The notes under the pieces: model-generated
Databases searched by the model: none
Seen by the model: the letters and a program-made list of their open reading frames with translations, nothing else
Told to the model about the DNA's origin: nothing
DNA from: Arthrobacter cupressi
Lineage (GTDB): Bacteria; Actinomycetota; Actinomycetes; Actinomycetales; Micrococcaceae
Assembly: GCF_900099975.1 (NCBI RefSeq)
Contig: NZ_FNEI01000007.1
Location: 62,001 to 126,000, forward strand
DNA length: 64,000 nt
Direction: 5' to 3'
Made by a program: the position numbers and the translations under genes
Shown: piece by piece, positions 39,664 to 48,870 of the stretch
How the letters are laid out: every line of letters begins with the position of its first letter
Position numbering within the stretch: position 1 is the stretch's first letter

Positions 39664-40227
39664 TCACGCCCCGGCCGCCAGTTTCCGCACGACGCCGGCC
39701 AGGAGTTTCGCGCGTGACTCCGGTGTGCGCGCCTTGAGGAGCGGCAGGATGAGGGCGTACCGCGCGGTGCGGCCGAGTTGTTCGAAGGCGACGGCGGCGG
39801 CCGGGTCGGCGGCGATTGCCGCAGTGGCGTCGTCGGGGATTTCCGTGGTGCGCTGGGATTCGTAGGCCGCCTCCCACCGCCCGTCGGCCTTGGCTGCCTC
39901 GATTTGGGCGAAACCACCCGGCTGCATGCGCCCGGAGGCGATCAGCGCCTCCGCCTTGCCGACATTCACCCGCGACCAGGAGCTGCGGCTGCTGCGTTTC
40001 GAATAGCGCTGGAGAAACGAAGACTCATCGAAACCCTTGCGCTGGCCGTCGATCCAGCCGAAACACAGAGCCCCGTCCAGGGCATCTTCAATGGCCAGCA
40101 GGGGTGCTCCGGAGTTCTTCTTCCCGATAAGCAGCCAGGCCTCGCCCTCGGTGGCATGGTTCGCCTCCAGCCAGGCTTCCCATTCGGAACCGTCCCGGAA
40201 CGCGAGCGGCTGGGCCTGCGTGCCCAT
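39664..40227 (-). CDS. YdeI/OmpD-associated family protein
   Basis: A 187-residue soluble protein. The N-terminal YdeI domain (RDGSEWEAWLEANHATEGEAWLLIGKKNSG, DALCFGWIDGQRKGFDESSFLQRYSKRSSRSSWSRVN) and the C-terminal IPDDATAAIAAD.. AVAFEQLGRTARYALILPLLKART match the family, whose role is unknown. Start ATG 40227 lies one base past the stop of the VOC gene, TGACATG, so both genes are coupled. Confidence 0.82.
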   Translation of the reverse strand: MGTQAQPLAFRDGSEWEAWLEANHATEGEAWLLIGKKNSGAPLLAIEDALDGALCFGWIDGQRKGFDESSFLQRYSKRSSRSSWSRVNVGKAEALIASGRMQPGGFAQIEAAKADGRWEAAYESQRTTEIPDDATAAIAADPAAAVAFEQLGRTARYALILPLLKARTPESRAKLLAGVVRKLAAGA

Positions 40228-40228
40228 G

Positions 40229-40654
40229 TCAGGCCTGCTTGGCGGCAAGGATTTCGAGGTAATGCGGGTTGCTCATCACGCCCAGGACATTCCCGAACGG
40301 GTCCACCACCGAGGCTGTGACGAAGCCGGAGTCGCCGCGCGGCGTGACCGGCTGGTGCTCCGTGGCGCCCATTGCGAGCAGCCTCTCCATGGTCGCTTCG
40401 AGTCCGTCGACGTGCCAGTACATGATCGCCCCGCCCGGCGGGTTTGCGGACTCGGCCGGCGGCCGGAAGCGGTTGCTGATGATGCCCAGCTCGTGCTGGT
40501 AGTCACCCACCCGGAACTCCGCGTACGCAAGGCGGCCATCGGGCCCGGGCCGCCTGAAATAAGGCTCAAACCCCAGGAAGTCCTGGTACCAGGCCGCGGC
40601 GGCCTCGACGTCGTCGGCCCAAAAACTGATCGTGCTGAAACCCCTCAGGCTCAA
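40229..40654 (-). CDS. VOC-family protein
   Basis: A 141-residue glyoxalase-fold protein with the segments FSTISFWADDVEAAAAWYQDFLGFEPYF and FVTASVVDPFGNVLGVMSNPHYLEI. The start is TTG at 40654 with GGAAAGG upstream. It is the first gene of a pair with the YdeI-like protein. Reaction unknown; resistance or dioxygenase-like roles are possible. It is divergent from the hpa operon. Confidence 0.8.
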   Translation of the reverse strand: MSLRGFSTISFWADDVEAAAAWYQDFLGFEPYFRRPGPDGRLAYAEFRVGDYQHELGIISNRFRPPAESANPPGGAIMYWHVDGLEATMERLLAMGATEHQPVTPRGDSGFVTASVVDPFGNVLGVMSNPHYLEILAAKQA

Positions 40655-40740
40655 TGCGATACCTTTCCCCCGTTTGTTTGCCGGCCACGGACAACGATGC
40701 CCGGGAAGGCGTGGCGCGTCAACGAATCCGTATGCAGGGG

Positions 40741-40769
40741 TTGACGCAGCTCACACTCCGCGGCATAGT
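40741..40769 (+). promoter_or_regulatory. promoter of the hpa operon
   Basis: TTGACG (40741-40746) and CATAGT (40764-40769) are separated by exactly 17 bases, a good match to sigma-70 type boxes. It lies 79 bases upstream of the first gene's GTG and just upstream of the TCGTATACGA palindrome. Confidence 0.65.
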
Positions 40770-40771
40770 TT

Positions 40772-40781
40772 TCGTATACGA
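40772..40781. promoter_or_regulatory. TCGTATACGA operator at the hpa promoter
   Basis: The perfect 10-base palindrome TCGTATACGA overlaps the predicted transcription start. A related TTTCGTACC follows at about 40782-40790. The GntR gene inside the operon is the natural partner; a bound dimer here would block transcription. Confidence 0.6.
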
Positions 40782-40819
40782 TTTCGTACCTGATGGATGC
40801 TCGACGACGAGGAGACGCT

Positions 40820-42295
40820 GTGTCGCTGCAAGAACTCAGCCCGGAGCTGCTGGCCCGGACGCGCAAGGTGATCGCGGTCCACATCAACTACCCGAGCCGT
40901 GCGGCGCAGCGTGGGCGCACGCCGGAGCAGCCGTCGTACTTCCTCAAGCCGGCGTCGTCGCTGGCCTTGGGTTCAGCGGAAAACCCCGGCACCGTGGAGC
41001 GTCCCGCAGGCTGCGAACTGCTGGGCTACGAAGGCGAAATCGCCCTCATCATTGGCAAGAGCGTCCGCCGCGTCAGCCCGGATGATGCCTGGGGCCACGT
41101 CGAATGGGTCACCGCCAGCAACGACCTCGGTGTCTACGACCTCCGCTACGCGGACAAGGGCTCCAACCTCCGCTCCAAGGGCGGGGATGGCTTCACCCCG
41201 GTGGGTCCCGGACTCATCCCGGCCGCCGCCGTCGACCCCGCCGCTCTGCGGATCCGCACCTGGCACAACGGCGAACTGGTCCAGGACGACACCACCGCGG
41301 ACCTCCTCTTCCCGTTCGCCCGGCTCGTGGCGGACCTCTCCCAACTGCTCACCCTCGAGGAAGGCGACATCATCCTCACCGGCACCCCCGCCGGCGCATC
41401 CGTCGCGGTGCCGGGGGACGTCGTCGAGGTCGAGGTCACCGGCGGTGAGCTCAGCAGCGGCCGTCTGGCCACCGCCGTCGTGGAAGGCACGACGCCGTTC
41501 GCCGCCTTCGGCGCGCAGCCCAAGTCCGATGACACGCAGCGGGAGGAGGCGTACGGTTCGCGCGAAGCAGCCGGACTGGCGCCGCTTGCGAAGCCGGGGC
41601 TCGATCCGGAGCTGAAGAAGAAGCTCGAGTCCGTCGCCACGGCCACCCTGTCCTCCCAGCTGCGCAAGCGCGGGTTGAACAACGTCAGCATCGACGGACT
41701 GCAGGCCACCCGCCCGGACCGCCGGGTCGTCGGCCTGGCCCGGACGCTCCGCTACGTGCCCAACCGCGAGGACCTGTTCAAGACCCACGGCGGCGGTTTC
41801 AACGCCCAGAAACGCGCCGTCGAATCGGTCAACGAGGGCGAAATCCTGGTCATGGAGGCCCGCGGCGAAAAGGGCACAGGCACCGTGGGGGACATCCTGG
41901 CGCTGCGCGCCCAGGTGCGCGGCGCCGCGGCGATCATCACCGACGGCGGCGTGCGGGACTACTCGGCCGTCGCCGGGCTGGAGATCCCCACCTATTTCGC
42001 CAGCCGGCATCCGGCGGTGCTCGGCCGCCGGCACGTCCCTTGGGACACCGACGTCACCATCGCCTGCGGCGGCACCACGGTGCAGCCGGGCGACATCATC
42101 GTGGCCGACTCGGACGGCATCCTGGTGATTCCGCCGGGAATCGCCGCGGAACTGGTGGACGAGTGCATCGCCCAGGAGCGCGAGGAAGAGTTCATCTTCA
42201 AGATGGTCGAGCAGGGCCACAGCGTGGACGGCCTCTTCCCGATGAACGCCGAATGGCGCGCCAAGTACGAGGAATGGGGCAAGGAGAATGACTGA
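40820..42295 (+). CDS. fusion of FAH-type isomerase/decarboxylase and RraA-type domain
   Basis: A 491-residue two-domain enzyme. Residues 1-230 are a fumarylacetoacetate hydrolase fold with metal ligands in GYEGEIALII (E71, E73) and ASNDLGVYD (D102), the HpaG/HpcE type. Residues 265-490 are RraA/HMG-aldolase-like with EARGEKGTGTVGDILALRAQVRGAAAIITDGGVRD, where R379 and D380 match the aldolase catalytic pair. E. coli HpaG is instead a duplicated FAH protein. The GTG start at 40820 has GAGGAGA upstream. It heads the operon; 8-base overlap with the GntR gene. It would isomerise and decarboxylate the ring-cleavage product. Confidence 0.83.
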   Translation: MSLQELSPELLARTRKVIAVHINYPSRAAQRGRTPEQPSYFLKPASSLALGSAENPGTVERPAGCELLGYEGEIALIIGKSVRRVSPDDAWGHVEWVTASNDLGVYDLRYADKGSNLRSKGGDGFTPVGPGLIPAAAVDPAALRIRTWHNGELVQDDTTADLLFPFARLVADLSQLLTLEEGDIILTGTPAGASVAVPGDVVEVEVTGGELSSGRLATAVVEGTTPFAAFGAQPKSDDTQREEAYGSREAAGLAPLAKPGLDPELKKKLESVATATLSSQLRKRGLNNVSIDGLQATRPDRRVVGLARTLRYVPNREDLFKTHGGGFNAQKRAVESVNEGEILVMEARGEKGTGTVGDILALRAQVRGAAAIITDGGVRDYSAVAGLEIPTYFASRHPAVLGRRHVPWDTDVTIACGGTTVQPGDIIVADSDGILVIPPGIAAELVDECIAQEREEEFIFKMVEQGHSVDGLFPMNAEWRAKYEEWGKEND

Positions 42296-42944
42296 AACCG
42301 TCACGGGCAGCAAGTCCCAGCAGGCCTACGAAGCGGTGAAGGCCCGGATCGTGGAAGGCGCCTACACCCCCGGGTACCGCCTGGTGCTGGCCAAGATCGC
42401 CGAGGACCTGGGCTTCAGCGTGGTTCCCGTCCGGGAGGCCATCCGCCGCCTCGAAGCCGAAGGGTTGGTGACCTTTGAACGGAACGTCGGCGCCACCGTG
42501 TCCGGGATCGACCCCACCGAGTACCTCTACACGATGCAGACCCTGAGCATCATCGAAGGGGCGGCGACGGCGTTGTCCGCGCCGCTGATCGGTGCCGCGG
42601 ACATTGCCCGGGCGCGCGCGGTCAACGAAGAGATGCGCGACTGCCTGGAACACTTCGACCCCGTCCGCTTCACCCAGCTCAACCAGGACTTCCACAGCGT
42701 CCTCTTCGAACGCTGCCCCAACCCGCACATCCTCGACCTCGTCCACCGCGGTTGGAACCGGCTCGCCTCGCTGCGCTCCTCCACCTTCCGCTTCGTCCCT
42801 GGCCGCGCCCGCGACTCGGTCGAGGAGCACGAGAACCTGCTCCGGCTCATCGAAACCGGAGCCGACGCCGACACCATCGAAAAAGCCGCTCGCCAACACC
42901 GCGCCGCCACTCTCGACGCGTACCTCTCCCAAGCCAAGCAGTAG
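42288..42944 (+). CDS. GntR-family regulator of the hpa operon
   Basis: A 218-residue FCD-type regulator. HTH: SKSQQAYEAVKARIVEGAYTPGYRLVLAKIAEDLGFSVVPVREAIRRLEAEGLV. The FCD domain contains FTQLNQDFHSVLFERCPNPHI and VEEHENLLRLIETG. The gene overlaps the fusion gene by 8 bases and lies 14 bases before hpaE, so it is transcribed with the pathway. It likely binds the TCGTATACGA site near 40776 and responds to homoprotocatechuate or a ring-cleavage product. Confidence 0.88.
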   Translation: MTETVTGSKSQQAYEAVKARIVEGAYTPGYRLVLAKIAEDLGFSVVPVREAIRRLEAEGLVTFERNVGATVSGIDPTEYLYTMQTLSIIEGAATALSAPLIGAADIARARAVNEEMRDCLEHFDPVRFTQLNQDFHSVLFERCPNPHILDLVHRGWNRLASLRSSTFRFVPGRARDSVEEHENLLRLIETGADADTIEKAARQHRAATLDAYLSQAKQ

Positions 42945-42958
42945 TTAGGACTTCAACG

Positions 42959-44470
42959 ATGACGACCTCCGTAGAAACCAGCACCCACTACGTTCCCGAA
43001 AACCTGCCCACCCACATCCAGCACTTCATCAACGGCGAGTTCGTCGACTCCGTGGGCGGCAAGACCTTCGACGTCCTGGACCCGGTGTCCAACAAGAACT
43101 ACGCCACCGCCGCGGCAGGCCAAAAGGAAGACATCGACCTTGCCGTCGCCGCCGCCCGCGAAGCCTTCGTCAACGGCCCGTGGCCGAAGATGAAGCCCCG
43201 CGAACGGGCCCGCGTGCTCAACAAGATCGCCGACGCCGTCGAAGCCCAGGAGGACCGCCTCGCTGAGCTCGAAACCTTCGATACTGGCCTGCCGATCACC
43301 CAGGCCAAGGGTCAGGCCCTGCGCGCCGCCGAGAACTTCCGCTTCTTTGCGGACCTGATCGTGGCCCAGTTCGACGACGCCATGAAGGTCCCCGGTTCGC
43401 AGATCAACTACGTGAACCGCAAGCCGATCGGCGTCGCCGGCCTGATCACCCCCTGGAACACCCCGTTCATGCTTGAGTCCTGGAAGCTCGCCCCGGCCCT
43501 GGCCACCGGCAACACCGTGGTCCTCAAGCCGGCCGAGTTCACCCCGCTTTCGGCGTCGCTGTGGGCGCAGATCTTCAAGGACGCCGGCCTGCCGGACGGC
43601 GTGTTCAACCTTGTCAACGGCCTTGGCGAAGAAGCCGGCGACGCCCTCGTGAAGCACCCGGACGTGCCGCTGATTTCCTTCACGGGCGAGACCACCACGG
43701 GCCAGACGATCTTCCGCAACGCGGCCGCCAACCTCAAGGGCCTGTCCATGGAGCTCGGCGGCAAGTCGCCGTGCGTGGTGTTCGCCGACGCTGACCTCGA
43801 CGCCGCGATCGACTCCGCCCTGTTCGGCGTCTTCTCCCTCAACGGCGAACGCTGCACCGCCGGCTCCCGGATCCTGGTGGAGCGCGCCATCTACGACGAG
43901 TTCTGCGACAAGTACGCCGCCCGCGCCAAGAACATCGTCGTCGGCGACCCGCACGACCCCAAGACCCAGGTGGGCGCCCTGGTCCACCCGGAGCACTACG
44001 AAAAGGTGGCCTCCTACGTGGAGATCGGCAAGTCCGAAGGCCGGCTCCTGGCCGGCGGCGGCCGCCCCGATCACCTCCCGGAAGGCAACTACATCGCACC
44101 CACGGTGTTTGCCGACGTCGCGCCCGACGCGCGGATCTTCCAGGAGGAAATCTTCGGTCCGGTCGTGGCAATCACCCCGTTCGAGAACGACGACGAAGCC
44201 CTCGCCCTGGCGAACAACACCAAGTACGGCCTGGCGGCCTACATCTGGACCCAGAACCTCACCCGCGCCCACAACTTCTCCCAGAACGTCGAGGCCGGCA
44301 TGGTGTGGCTGAACAGCCACAACGTCCGCGACCTGCGCACCCCGTTCGGCGGGGTCAAGGCCTCGGGCCTCGGCCACGAAGGCGGCTACCGCTCCATCGA
44401 TTTCTACACCGACCAGCAGGCCGTGCACATCACCCTCGGCTCCGTCCACACGCCTAAGTTCGGCGCCTAG
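42959..44470 (+). CDS. hpaE: 5-carboxymethyl-2-hydroxymuconate semialdehyde dehydrogenase
   Basis: A 503-residue NAD-dependent aldehyde dehydrogenase. The catalytic glutamate (E265 in MELGGKSP) and cysteine (C299 in NGERCTAGSR) are present, as are the cofactor residues in TPWNTPF and KPAEFTPL. In the homoprotocatechuate pathway it oxidises the semialdehyde from ring cleavage to the dicarboxylate. The ATG has TTAGGA eight bases upstream. It lies between the regulator and hpaD, which supports the assignment. Confidence 0.93.
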   Translation: MTTSVETSTHYVPENLPTHIQHFINGEFVDSVGGKTFDVLDPVSNKNYATAAAGQKEDIDLAVAAAREAFVNGPWPKMKPRERARVLNKIADAVEAQEDRLAELETFDTGLPITQAKGQALRAAENFRFFADLIVAQFDDAMKVPGSQINYVNRKPIGVAGLITPWNTPFMLESWKLAPALATGNTVVLKPAEFTPLSASLWAQIFKDAGLPDGVFNLVNGLGEEAGDALVKHPDVPLISFTGETTTGQTIFRNAAANLKGLSMELGGKSPCVVFADADLDAAIDSALFGVFSLNGERCTAGSRILVERAIYDEFCDKYAARAKNIVVGDPHDPKTQVGALVHPEHYEKVASYVEIGKSEGRLLAGGGRPDHLPEGNYIAPTVFADVAPDARIFQEEIFGPVVAITPFENDDEALALANNTKYGLAAYIWTQNLTRAHNFSQNVEAGMVWLNSHNVRDLRTPFGGVKASGLGHEGGYRSIDFYTDQQAVHITLGSVHTPKFGA

Positions 44471-44520
44471 ACACAGCTCCGGCGCCTAACCTCCCGACCT
44501 TTCAACGAAGAGAGACCATC

Positions 44521-45612
44521 ATGAACAACGTCATCCCCAAGCCTTCGGTCCCGGCCCCGGACATCGTCCGCTGCGCCTACCTGGAACTCGTGGTCACCGA
44601 CCTCGCCAAGTCCCGCGCATTCTACGTGGACCTGCTGGGCCTGCACGTGACCGAAGAGGACGAGAACACCATCTACCTGCGCTCCTTCGAGGAGTTCATC
44701 CACCACAACCTGGTGCTCCGCAAGGGCCCCGTCGCCGCGGCGGCCGCGTTCGCGTACCGGGTGAAGTCGCCGGCCGAGGTGGACGCCGCCGAGGCCTACT
44801 ACAAGGAGCTCGGCTGCCGGGTGGAGCGCCGCAAGGAAGGCTTCACCAAGGGCGTGGGCGACTCCGTCCGGGTCGAGGACCCGCTGGGCTTCCCCTACGA
44901 GTTCTTCTACGAGGTGGAGCACGTCGAACGCCTCACCCAGCGCTACGACCTCTACTCCGCCGGCGAGCTGGTCCGCCTGGACCACTTCAACCAGGTCACC
45001 CCGGACGTCCCGCGCGGCCGCAAGTACCTGGAGGACCTCGGCTTCCGCGTCTCCGAGGACATCAAGGATTCCGACGGCGTCACGTACGCCGCGTGGATGC
45101 ACCGCAAGCAGACCGTGCACGACACCGCCCTGACCGGCGGCAACGGCCCGCGCCTGCACCACATCGCGTTCTCCACGCACGAGAAGCACAACATCATCCA
45201 GATCTGCGACAAGATGGGCGCCCTGCGCATCAGTGACCGGATCGAACGCGGCCCCGGCCGGCACGGCGTCTCCAACGCCTTCTACCTGTACATCCTGGAC
45301 CCGGACGGCCACCGTGTGGAGATCTACACACAGGACTACTACACCGGCGACCCGGACAACCCCACCGTCACCTGGGACGTGCATGACAACCAGCGCCGCG
45401 ACTGGTGGGGCAACCCGGTGGTCCCGTCCTGGTACACCGAGGCTTCCCTGGTGCTGGACCTGGACGGCAACCCGCAGCCGGTCATCGAACGCACCGACGC
45501 CTCCGAAATGGCCGTCACCGTGGGTGCCGACGGCTTTTCCTACACACGTAAGGACGACGACGGCGCGCCGGGTTCCGGCGTCGAAGGCTTCAAGCTCGGA
45601 GCACAGGTCTAG
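44521..45612 (+). CDS. hpaD: 3,4-dihydroxyphenylacetate (homoprotocatechuate) 2,3-dioxygenase
   Basis: A 363-residue extradiol dioxygenase of the two-domain VOC type, like the Mn-dependent MndD of Arthrobacter and Fe-dependent HPCD of Brevibacterium. Metal ligands are at exact family positions: H155 (VRLDHF), H214 (PRLHHIAF) and E267 (GHRVEIYT). It cleaves homoprotocatechuate between C2 and C3. The metal, Fe or Mn, cannot be told from sequence. It lies 50 bases after hpaE with an AAGAGAG site upstream. Confidence 0.96.
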   Translation: MNNVIPKPSVPAPDIVRCAYLELVVTDLAKSRAFYVDLLGLHVTEEDENTIYLRSFEEFIHHNLVLRKGPVAAAAAFAYRVKSPAEVDAAEAYYKELGCRVERRKEGFTKGVGDSVRVEDPLGFPYEFFYEVEHVERLTQRYDLYSAGELVRLDHFNQVTPDVPRGRKYLEDLGFRVSEDIKDSDGVTYAAWMHRKQTVHDTALTGGNGPRLHHIAFSTHEKHNIIQICDKMGALRISDRIERGPGRHGVSNAFYLYILDPDGHRVEIYTQDYYTGDPDNPTVTWDVHDNQRRDWWGNPVVPSWYTEASLVLDLDGNPQPVIERTDASEMAVTVGADGFSYTRKDDDGAPGSGVEGFKLGAQV

Positions 45613-45689
45613 GCTGCCAGCGAGGGCTGCGCGAAGGAAGACCGCCCCCGAAAGGGGCGGCGTCGGAGGGGACGGGTGGAAGGAACGGC

Positions 45690-46475
45690 ATGCTGGATGC
45701 GACAACGATCGAGGCCATAGCGGACGAGCTGGTGGAGGCCGGCCGGAACCGGACCCCGGTTCCGCGGCTGACCGCGCGCTACCCGGAGATGACGGTGGAG
45801 GATTCCTACGCCGTGCAGCAGCTCTGGCGGCGCCGGAACGAGGACGCCGGCCGGACGCTGGTGGGCCGGAAGATCGGCCTCACGTCCAAGGCCATGCAGG
45901 CGGCCACCGGCATCACCGAGCCGGATTACGGCGCCATCTTCGATGACATGGTCCTGGAAACCGGCTGCTCCGTGGAATGGGACCGCTACACCCACCCCCG
46001 GGTGGAGGTCGAGCTGGCCTTCGTACTGAAGAACGACCTCACCGGCCCCGGCTGCTCCCTCTTCGACGTCCTGAATGCCACCGACTACGTGGTTCCGGCC
46101 CTCGAGATCCTGGATTCGAGGATCGAGATGGAGGGCCGGACCATCGTGGACACCATCGCGGACAACGCCGCCATGGGCGCCATGGTGGTGGGCGGACGCC
46201 CCGTGCGGCCCGACGCCGTCGACCTCCGCTGGGTCTCCGCGATCCTGTACAAGAACCAGACCGTCGAGGAAACCGGCGTCGCGGCCGGCGTGCTGGACCA
46301 CCCCGCCGCCGGGGTGCACTGGCTGGCCAACAAGATCGCCCCGCACGGCGACGGCCTCAAGGCAGGGGAGATCATCCTGGCCGGCTCCTTCACCCGCCCG
46401 CTCTGGGTGTACAAAGGGGACACCGTCCACGCCGATTACGGACCGCTGGGAGCCATCACATGCCGATTCGTGTAG
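45690..46475 (+). CDS. hpaH: 2-oxo-hept-4-ene-1,7-dioate hydratase
   Basis: A 261-residue protein of the MhpD/HpcG hydratase family (FAH-related fold). Key stretch: GRKIGLTSKAMQAATGITEPDYGAIFDDMV, metal acids in RVEVELAFVLK, and ALEILDSRI. It adds water to the alkene to give 4-hydroxy-2-oxoheptanedioate. A GGAAGGAA site precedes the ATG. It overlaps hpaI by 16 bases. Confidence 0.92.
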   Translation: MLDATTIEAIADELVEAGRNRTPVPRLTARYPEMTVEDSYAVQQLWRRRNEDAGRTLVGRKIGLTSKAMQAATGITEPDYGAIFDDMVLETGCSVEWDRYTHPRVEVELAFVLKNDLTGPGCSLFDVLNATDYVVPALEILDSRIEMEGRTIVDTIADNAAMGAMVVGGRPVRPDAVDLRWVSAILYKNQTVEETGVAAGVLDHPAAGVHWLANKIAPHGDGLKAGEIILAGSFTRPLWVYKGDTVHADYGPLGAITCRFV

Positions 46476-47281
46476 AACCGACCTTCGCCGAGGCCCTAAC
46501 CGCCGCGGACCGGCCGCTGGCCGGGATGTGGATCTGCTCCGGCAGCCCCCTGGTCGCCGAGATCTGCGCCGGGTCCGGCCTGGATTGGCTGCTGATCGAC
46601 GCCGAACACAGCCCCAACGGGCTCGAGTCCATCCTGGCGCAGCTGCAGACGGTTCACGGCTACCCGGTCCAGGCCGTGGTGCGCCCGCCCGTCAACGACA
46701 CCGTCCTGCTCAAGCAGTACCTGGACCTGGGTGTGCAGAACCTGCTCATTCCGATGGTCAATTCGGCCGCGGAGGCGCGTGCCGCCGTCGCCGCTGTCCG
46801 CTACCCGCCGCATGGTGTCCGCGGCGTCGGCTCGGCGCTGGCCCGCGCCTCGCGCTGGAACAGGATCCCGGACTACCTCGCCCGCGCTTCGGAGACGGTC
46901 AGCGTGACGGTCCAAATCGAGTCCACCGCGGCGGTTGCCGCGGTGGAGGAGATCCTCGCGGTCGACGGCGTCGACGCCGTTTTCCTCGGACCGTCGGACC
47001 TCGCTGCCTCCATGGGGCTGCTCGGCGAACAGGAACACCCCAAGGTGCGGGCCGCCGTCGAACACTGCCTCGACGCCGCCAAAGCGGCCGGCAAACCAGC
47101 CGGCGTCAACGCCTTCAACGAAGCGACGGCGAAAGCGTATCTCGACGCCGGAGCCTCCTTTGTGCTGGTGGGCGCCGACGTCGCGATGCTGGCCCGGGGG
47201 AGCGAGACCCTGGCGGCAAAGTTCGTGCCGGCTCCCGGTCCGGACGAGGAGTACGACGGCGGAGCGCGGCCAAGTTACTGA
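46460..47281 (+). CDS. hpaI: 4-hydroxy-2-oxoheptanedioate aldolase
   Basis: A 273-residue class II aldolase of the HpcH/HpaI family, which splits the hydrated keto acid to pyruvate and succinic semialdehyde. The metal site is in VQIESTAAV and FLGPSDLAASMG, the catalytic arginine in QAVVRPPVN, and the family start is GMWICSGSPLVAEICAGSGLDWLLIDAEHSPN. The start ATG at 46460 overlaps hpaH by 16 bases. It is the last operon gene; the next gene, on the opposite strand, converges with a 4-base gap. Confidence 0.93.
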   Translation: MPIRVEPTFAEALTAADRPLAGMWICSGSPLVAEICAGSGLDWLLIDAEHSPNGLESILAQLQTVHGYPVQAVVRPPVNDTVLLKQYLDLGVQNLLIPMVNSAAEARAAVAAVRYPPHGVRGVGSALARASRWNRIPDYLARASETVSVTVQIESTAAVAAVEEILAVDGVDAVFLGPSDLAASMGLLGEQEHPKVRAAVEHCLDAAKAAGKPAGVNAFNEATAKAYLDAGASFVLVGADVAMLARGSETLAAKFVPAPGPDEEYDGGARPSY

Positions 47282-47285
47282 GCCC

Positions 47286-48716
47286 CTACCCGATGATCGG
47301 CCGCTCCTCCGGCAGCCTGAACAACCGGGGGTGCGAGGACAACGCCAGGGCCGAGGCCAGGGTGACCGAGCCCAGGCGGCCCGTGAACATGAGGGCCATC
47401 AGCACCCACTGGGCGGCCTCGGGCAGGTGGTAGGTGATGCCCGTGCTCACCCCAACCGTCGCGAAGGCCGAGATCGATTCGAACAGGACCTTCTCCAGGC
47501 TGTAATCGGTCAGCAGGAGCATCAGCAGGGTCCCGCCGATCACCGCGGCGACGCCGAGCAGGGCCACCGTCAGGGCCTGGCGCTGCACAGTGGGGCTGAT
47601 GGAGCGGTGGGCGATGGTCACCTGTTCGCGGCCCCTGATCTCGTTCCAGATCGCGAAGCCGAGGACCAGGAACGTGGTGATCTTGATGCCGCCCGCGGTG
47701 CCGGCGCTTCCGCCGCCGATGAACATCAGGATGTCGGTCACCATGAGGGTGTCCGACGACGCCGCCCCGTAGTCGATGCTGTTGAAGCCGGCCGTGCGCG
47801 GGAAGACGCTGCCAGCGAAAGCGCCCAGGAACTTCCCGCCGGTGCTCAGCGGCCCCAGGGTTTCGGGCCGGTTCCACTCGAAGGCGGCGAAAGCGGCGAA
47901 GCCCAGCAGCAGGAATGCCACCGTGCCGAAGACGGTCAGCCGGAGGTGGACGGTCCAGTCCTTGAGCCGGATGCCCTTGATGAGCTGGATGATCACGGGG
48001 AAACCGAGCCCGCCGGTGATCACGGCCAGGCAGAGGGGCACGAGGATCCAGGGGTCTTCCGCGAAGCCTACGAGGTTGTCGCTGTAGAGCGCGAACCCGG
48101 CGTTGTTGAAGGCGGACACCGCGTGGAAGACCCCGTGCCAGAGGGCGACCCCGGGGTTCTGGTCGTAGGCGAGCCAGAACCGGGCGGACAGCACGGCGGC
48201 CGTGGCACCTTCCACGGTGAGCATGATCCTCGCGACGCGGAACAGCACCGCCCGGACGTCACCGAAATTCAGGGTGTGGGTTTCGGACTGCGCCACCAGC
48301 TGGCCGCGGAGACCAAGGCTCTTCCGGACAACCAAAGCCAACAGGGTGGCGAGCGTCATGATCCCGAAGCCGCCCACTTGGATGAGGCCCAGGATTACCA
48401 CGTGCCCGAACGGGGTCCAGAAAGTGGCCGTGTCCACGGTGACCAGGCCGGTGACACAGACGGCGGACACGGCCGTGAACAGGGGAGCGAGGCCGGGGTC
48501 GACGCTCAGGTCAGTCCGGGAGAACGGCAGCATCAGCAACGCCGCGCCGATCAGGATCACCACCAGGAACGCCAAGGGCAGGGAACGGACGGGGTGCAGC
48601 AGCGCGCGGGCGATCGCGCTTTCCTTCTTCGCCCGGGGAACCGCGTCCGCCGCGCTCCTGTCCCGGATTAGTCCATTCCGCGGGCGTTCCGATGCCGGCT
48701 TCCGTGCTCTCGACAT
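47286..48716 (-). CDS. Trk/Ktr-type potassium transporter membrane subunit
   Basis: A 476-residue K+ translocating subunit. Four pore loops with filter-like sequences are seen: SAVCVTGLVTV, SAFNNAGFALYS, FPRTAGFNSIDYG and SAFATVGVSTGI. Eight membrane helices surround them. ATG 48716 with GGAGG/GGAAG upstream was chosen. KtrB and TrkH are both options, and the length (476) fits either. The partner NAD-binding subunit gene (KtrA/TrkA) is not in the window. Confidence 0.9.
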   Translation of the reverse strand: MSRARKPASERPRNGLIRDRSAADAVPRAKKESAIARALLHPVRSLPLAFLVVILIGAALLMLPFSRTDLSVDPGLAPLFTAVSAVCVTGLVTVDTATFWTPFGHVVILGLIQVGGFGIMTLATLLALVVRKSLGLRGQLVAQSETHTLNFGDVRAVLFRVARIMLTVEGATAAVLSARFWLAYDQNPGVALWHGVFHAVSAFNNAGFALYSDNLVGFAEDPWILVPLCLAVITGGLGFPVIIQLIKGIRLKDWTVHLRLTVFGTVAFLLLGFAAFAAFEWNRPETLGPLSTGGKFLGAFAGSVFPRTAGFNSIDYGAASSDTLMVTDILMFIGGGSAGTAGGIKITTFLVLGFAIWNEIRGREQVTIAHRSISPTVQRQALTVALLGVAAVIGGTLLMLLLTDYSLEKVLFESISAFATVGVSTGITYHLPEAAQWVLMALMFTGRLGSVTLASALALSSHPRLFRLPEERPIIG

Positions 48717-48870
48717 CAGTGCTTCCCTCCGCTGGCCGTACGACGCCGGCGGGTTCCTGTGCCGAGCGCTCACGGAGCCTAACACCGCCGGATCGCGCCG
48801 GGAGGGGGTCTTAACGAAACCTTTACGCGGGTTTTTCCGCTGTGAGTGGGCGGTATTCGGAAGGGTGCGC

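Noticed and set aside
46935-48671. Plus-strand 578-codon frame across hpaI and the potassium transporter
   Set aside because: It overlaps two well-supported genes, has biased Arg/Gly/Gln composition and no recognisable domain.
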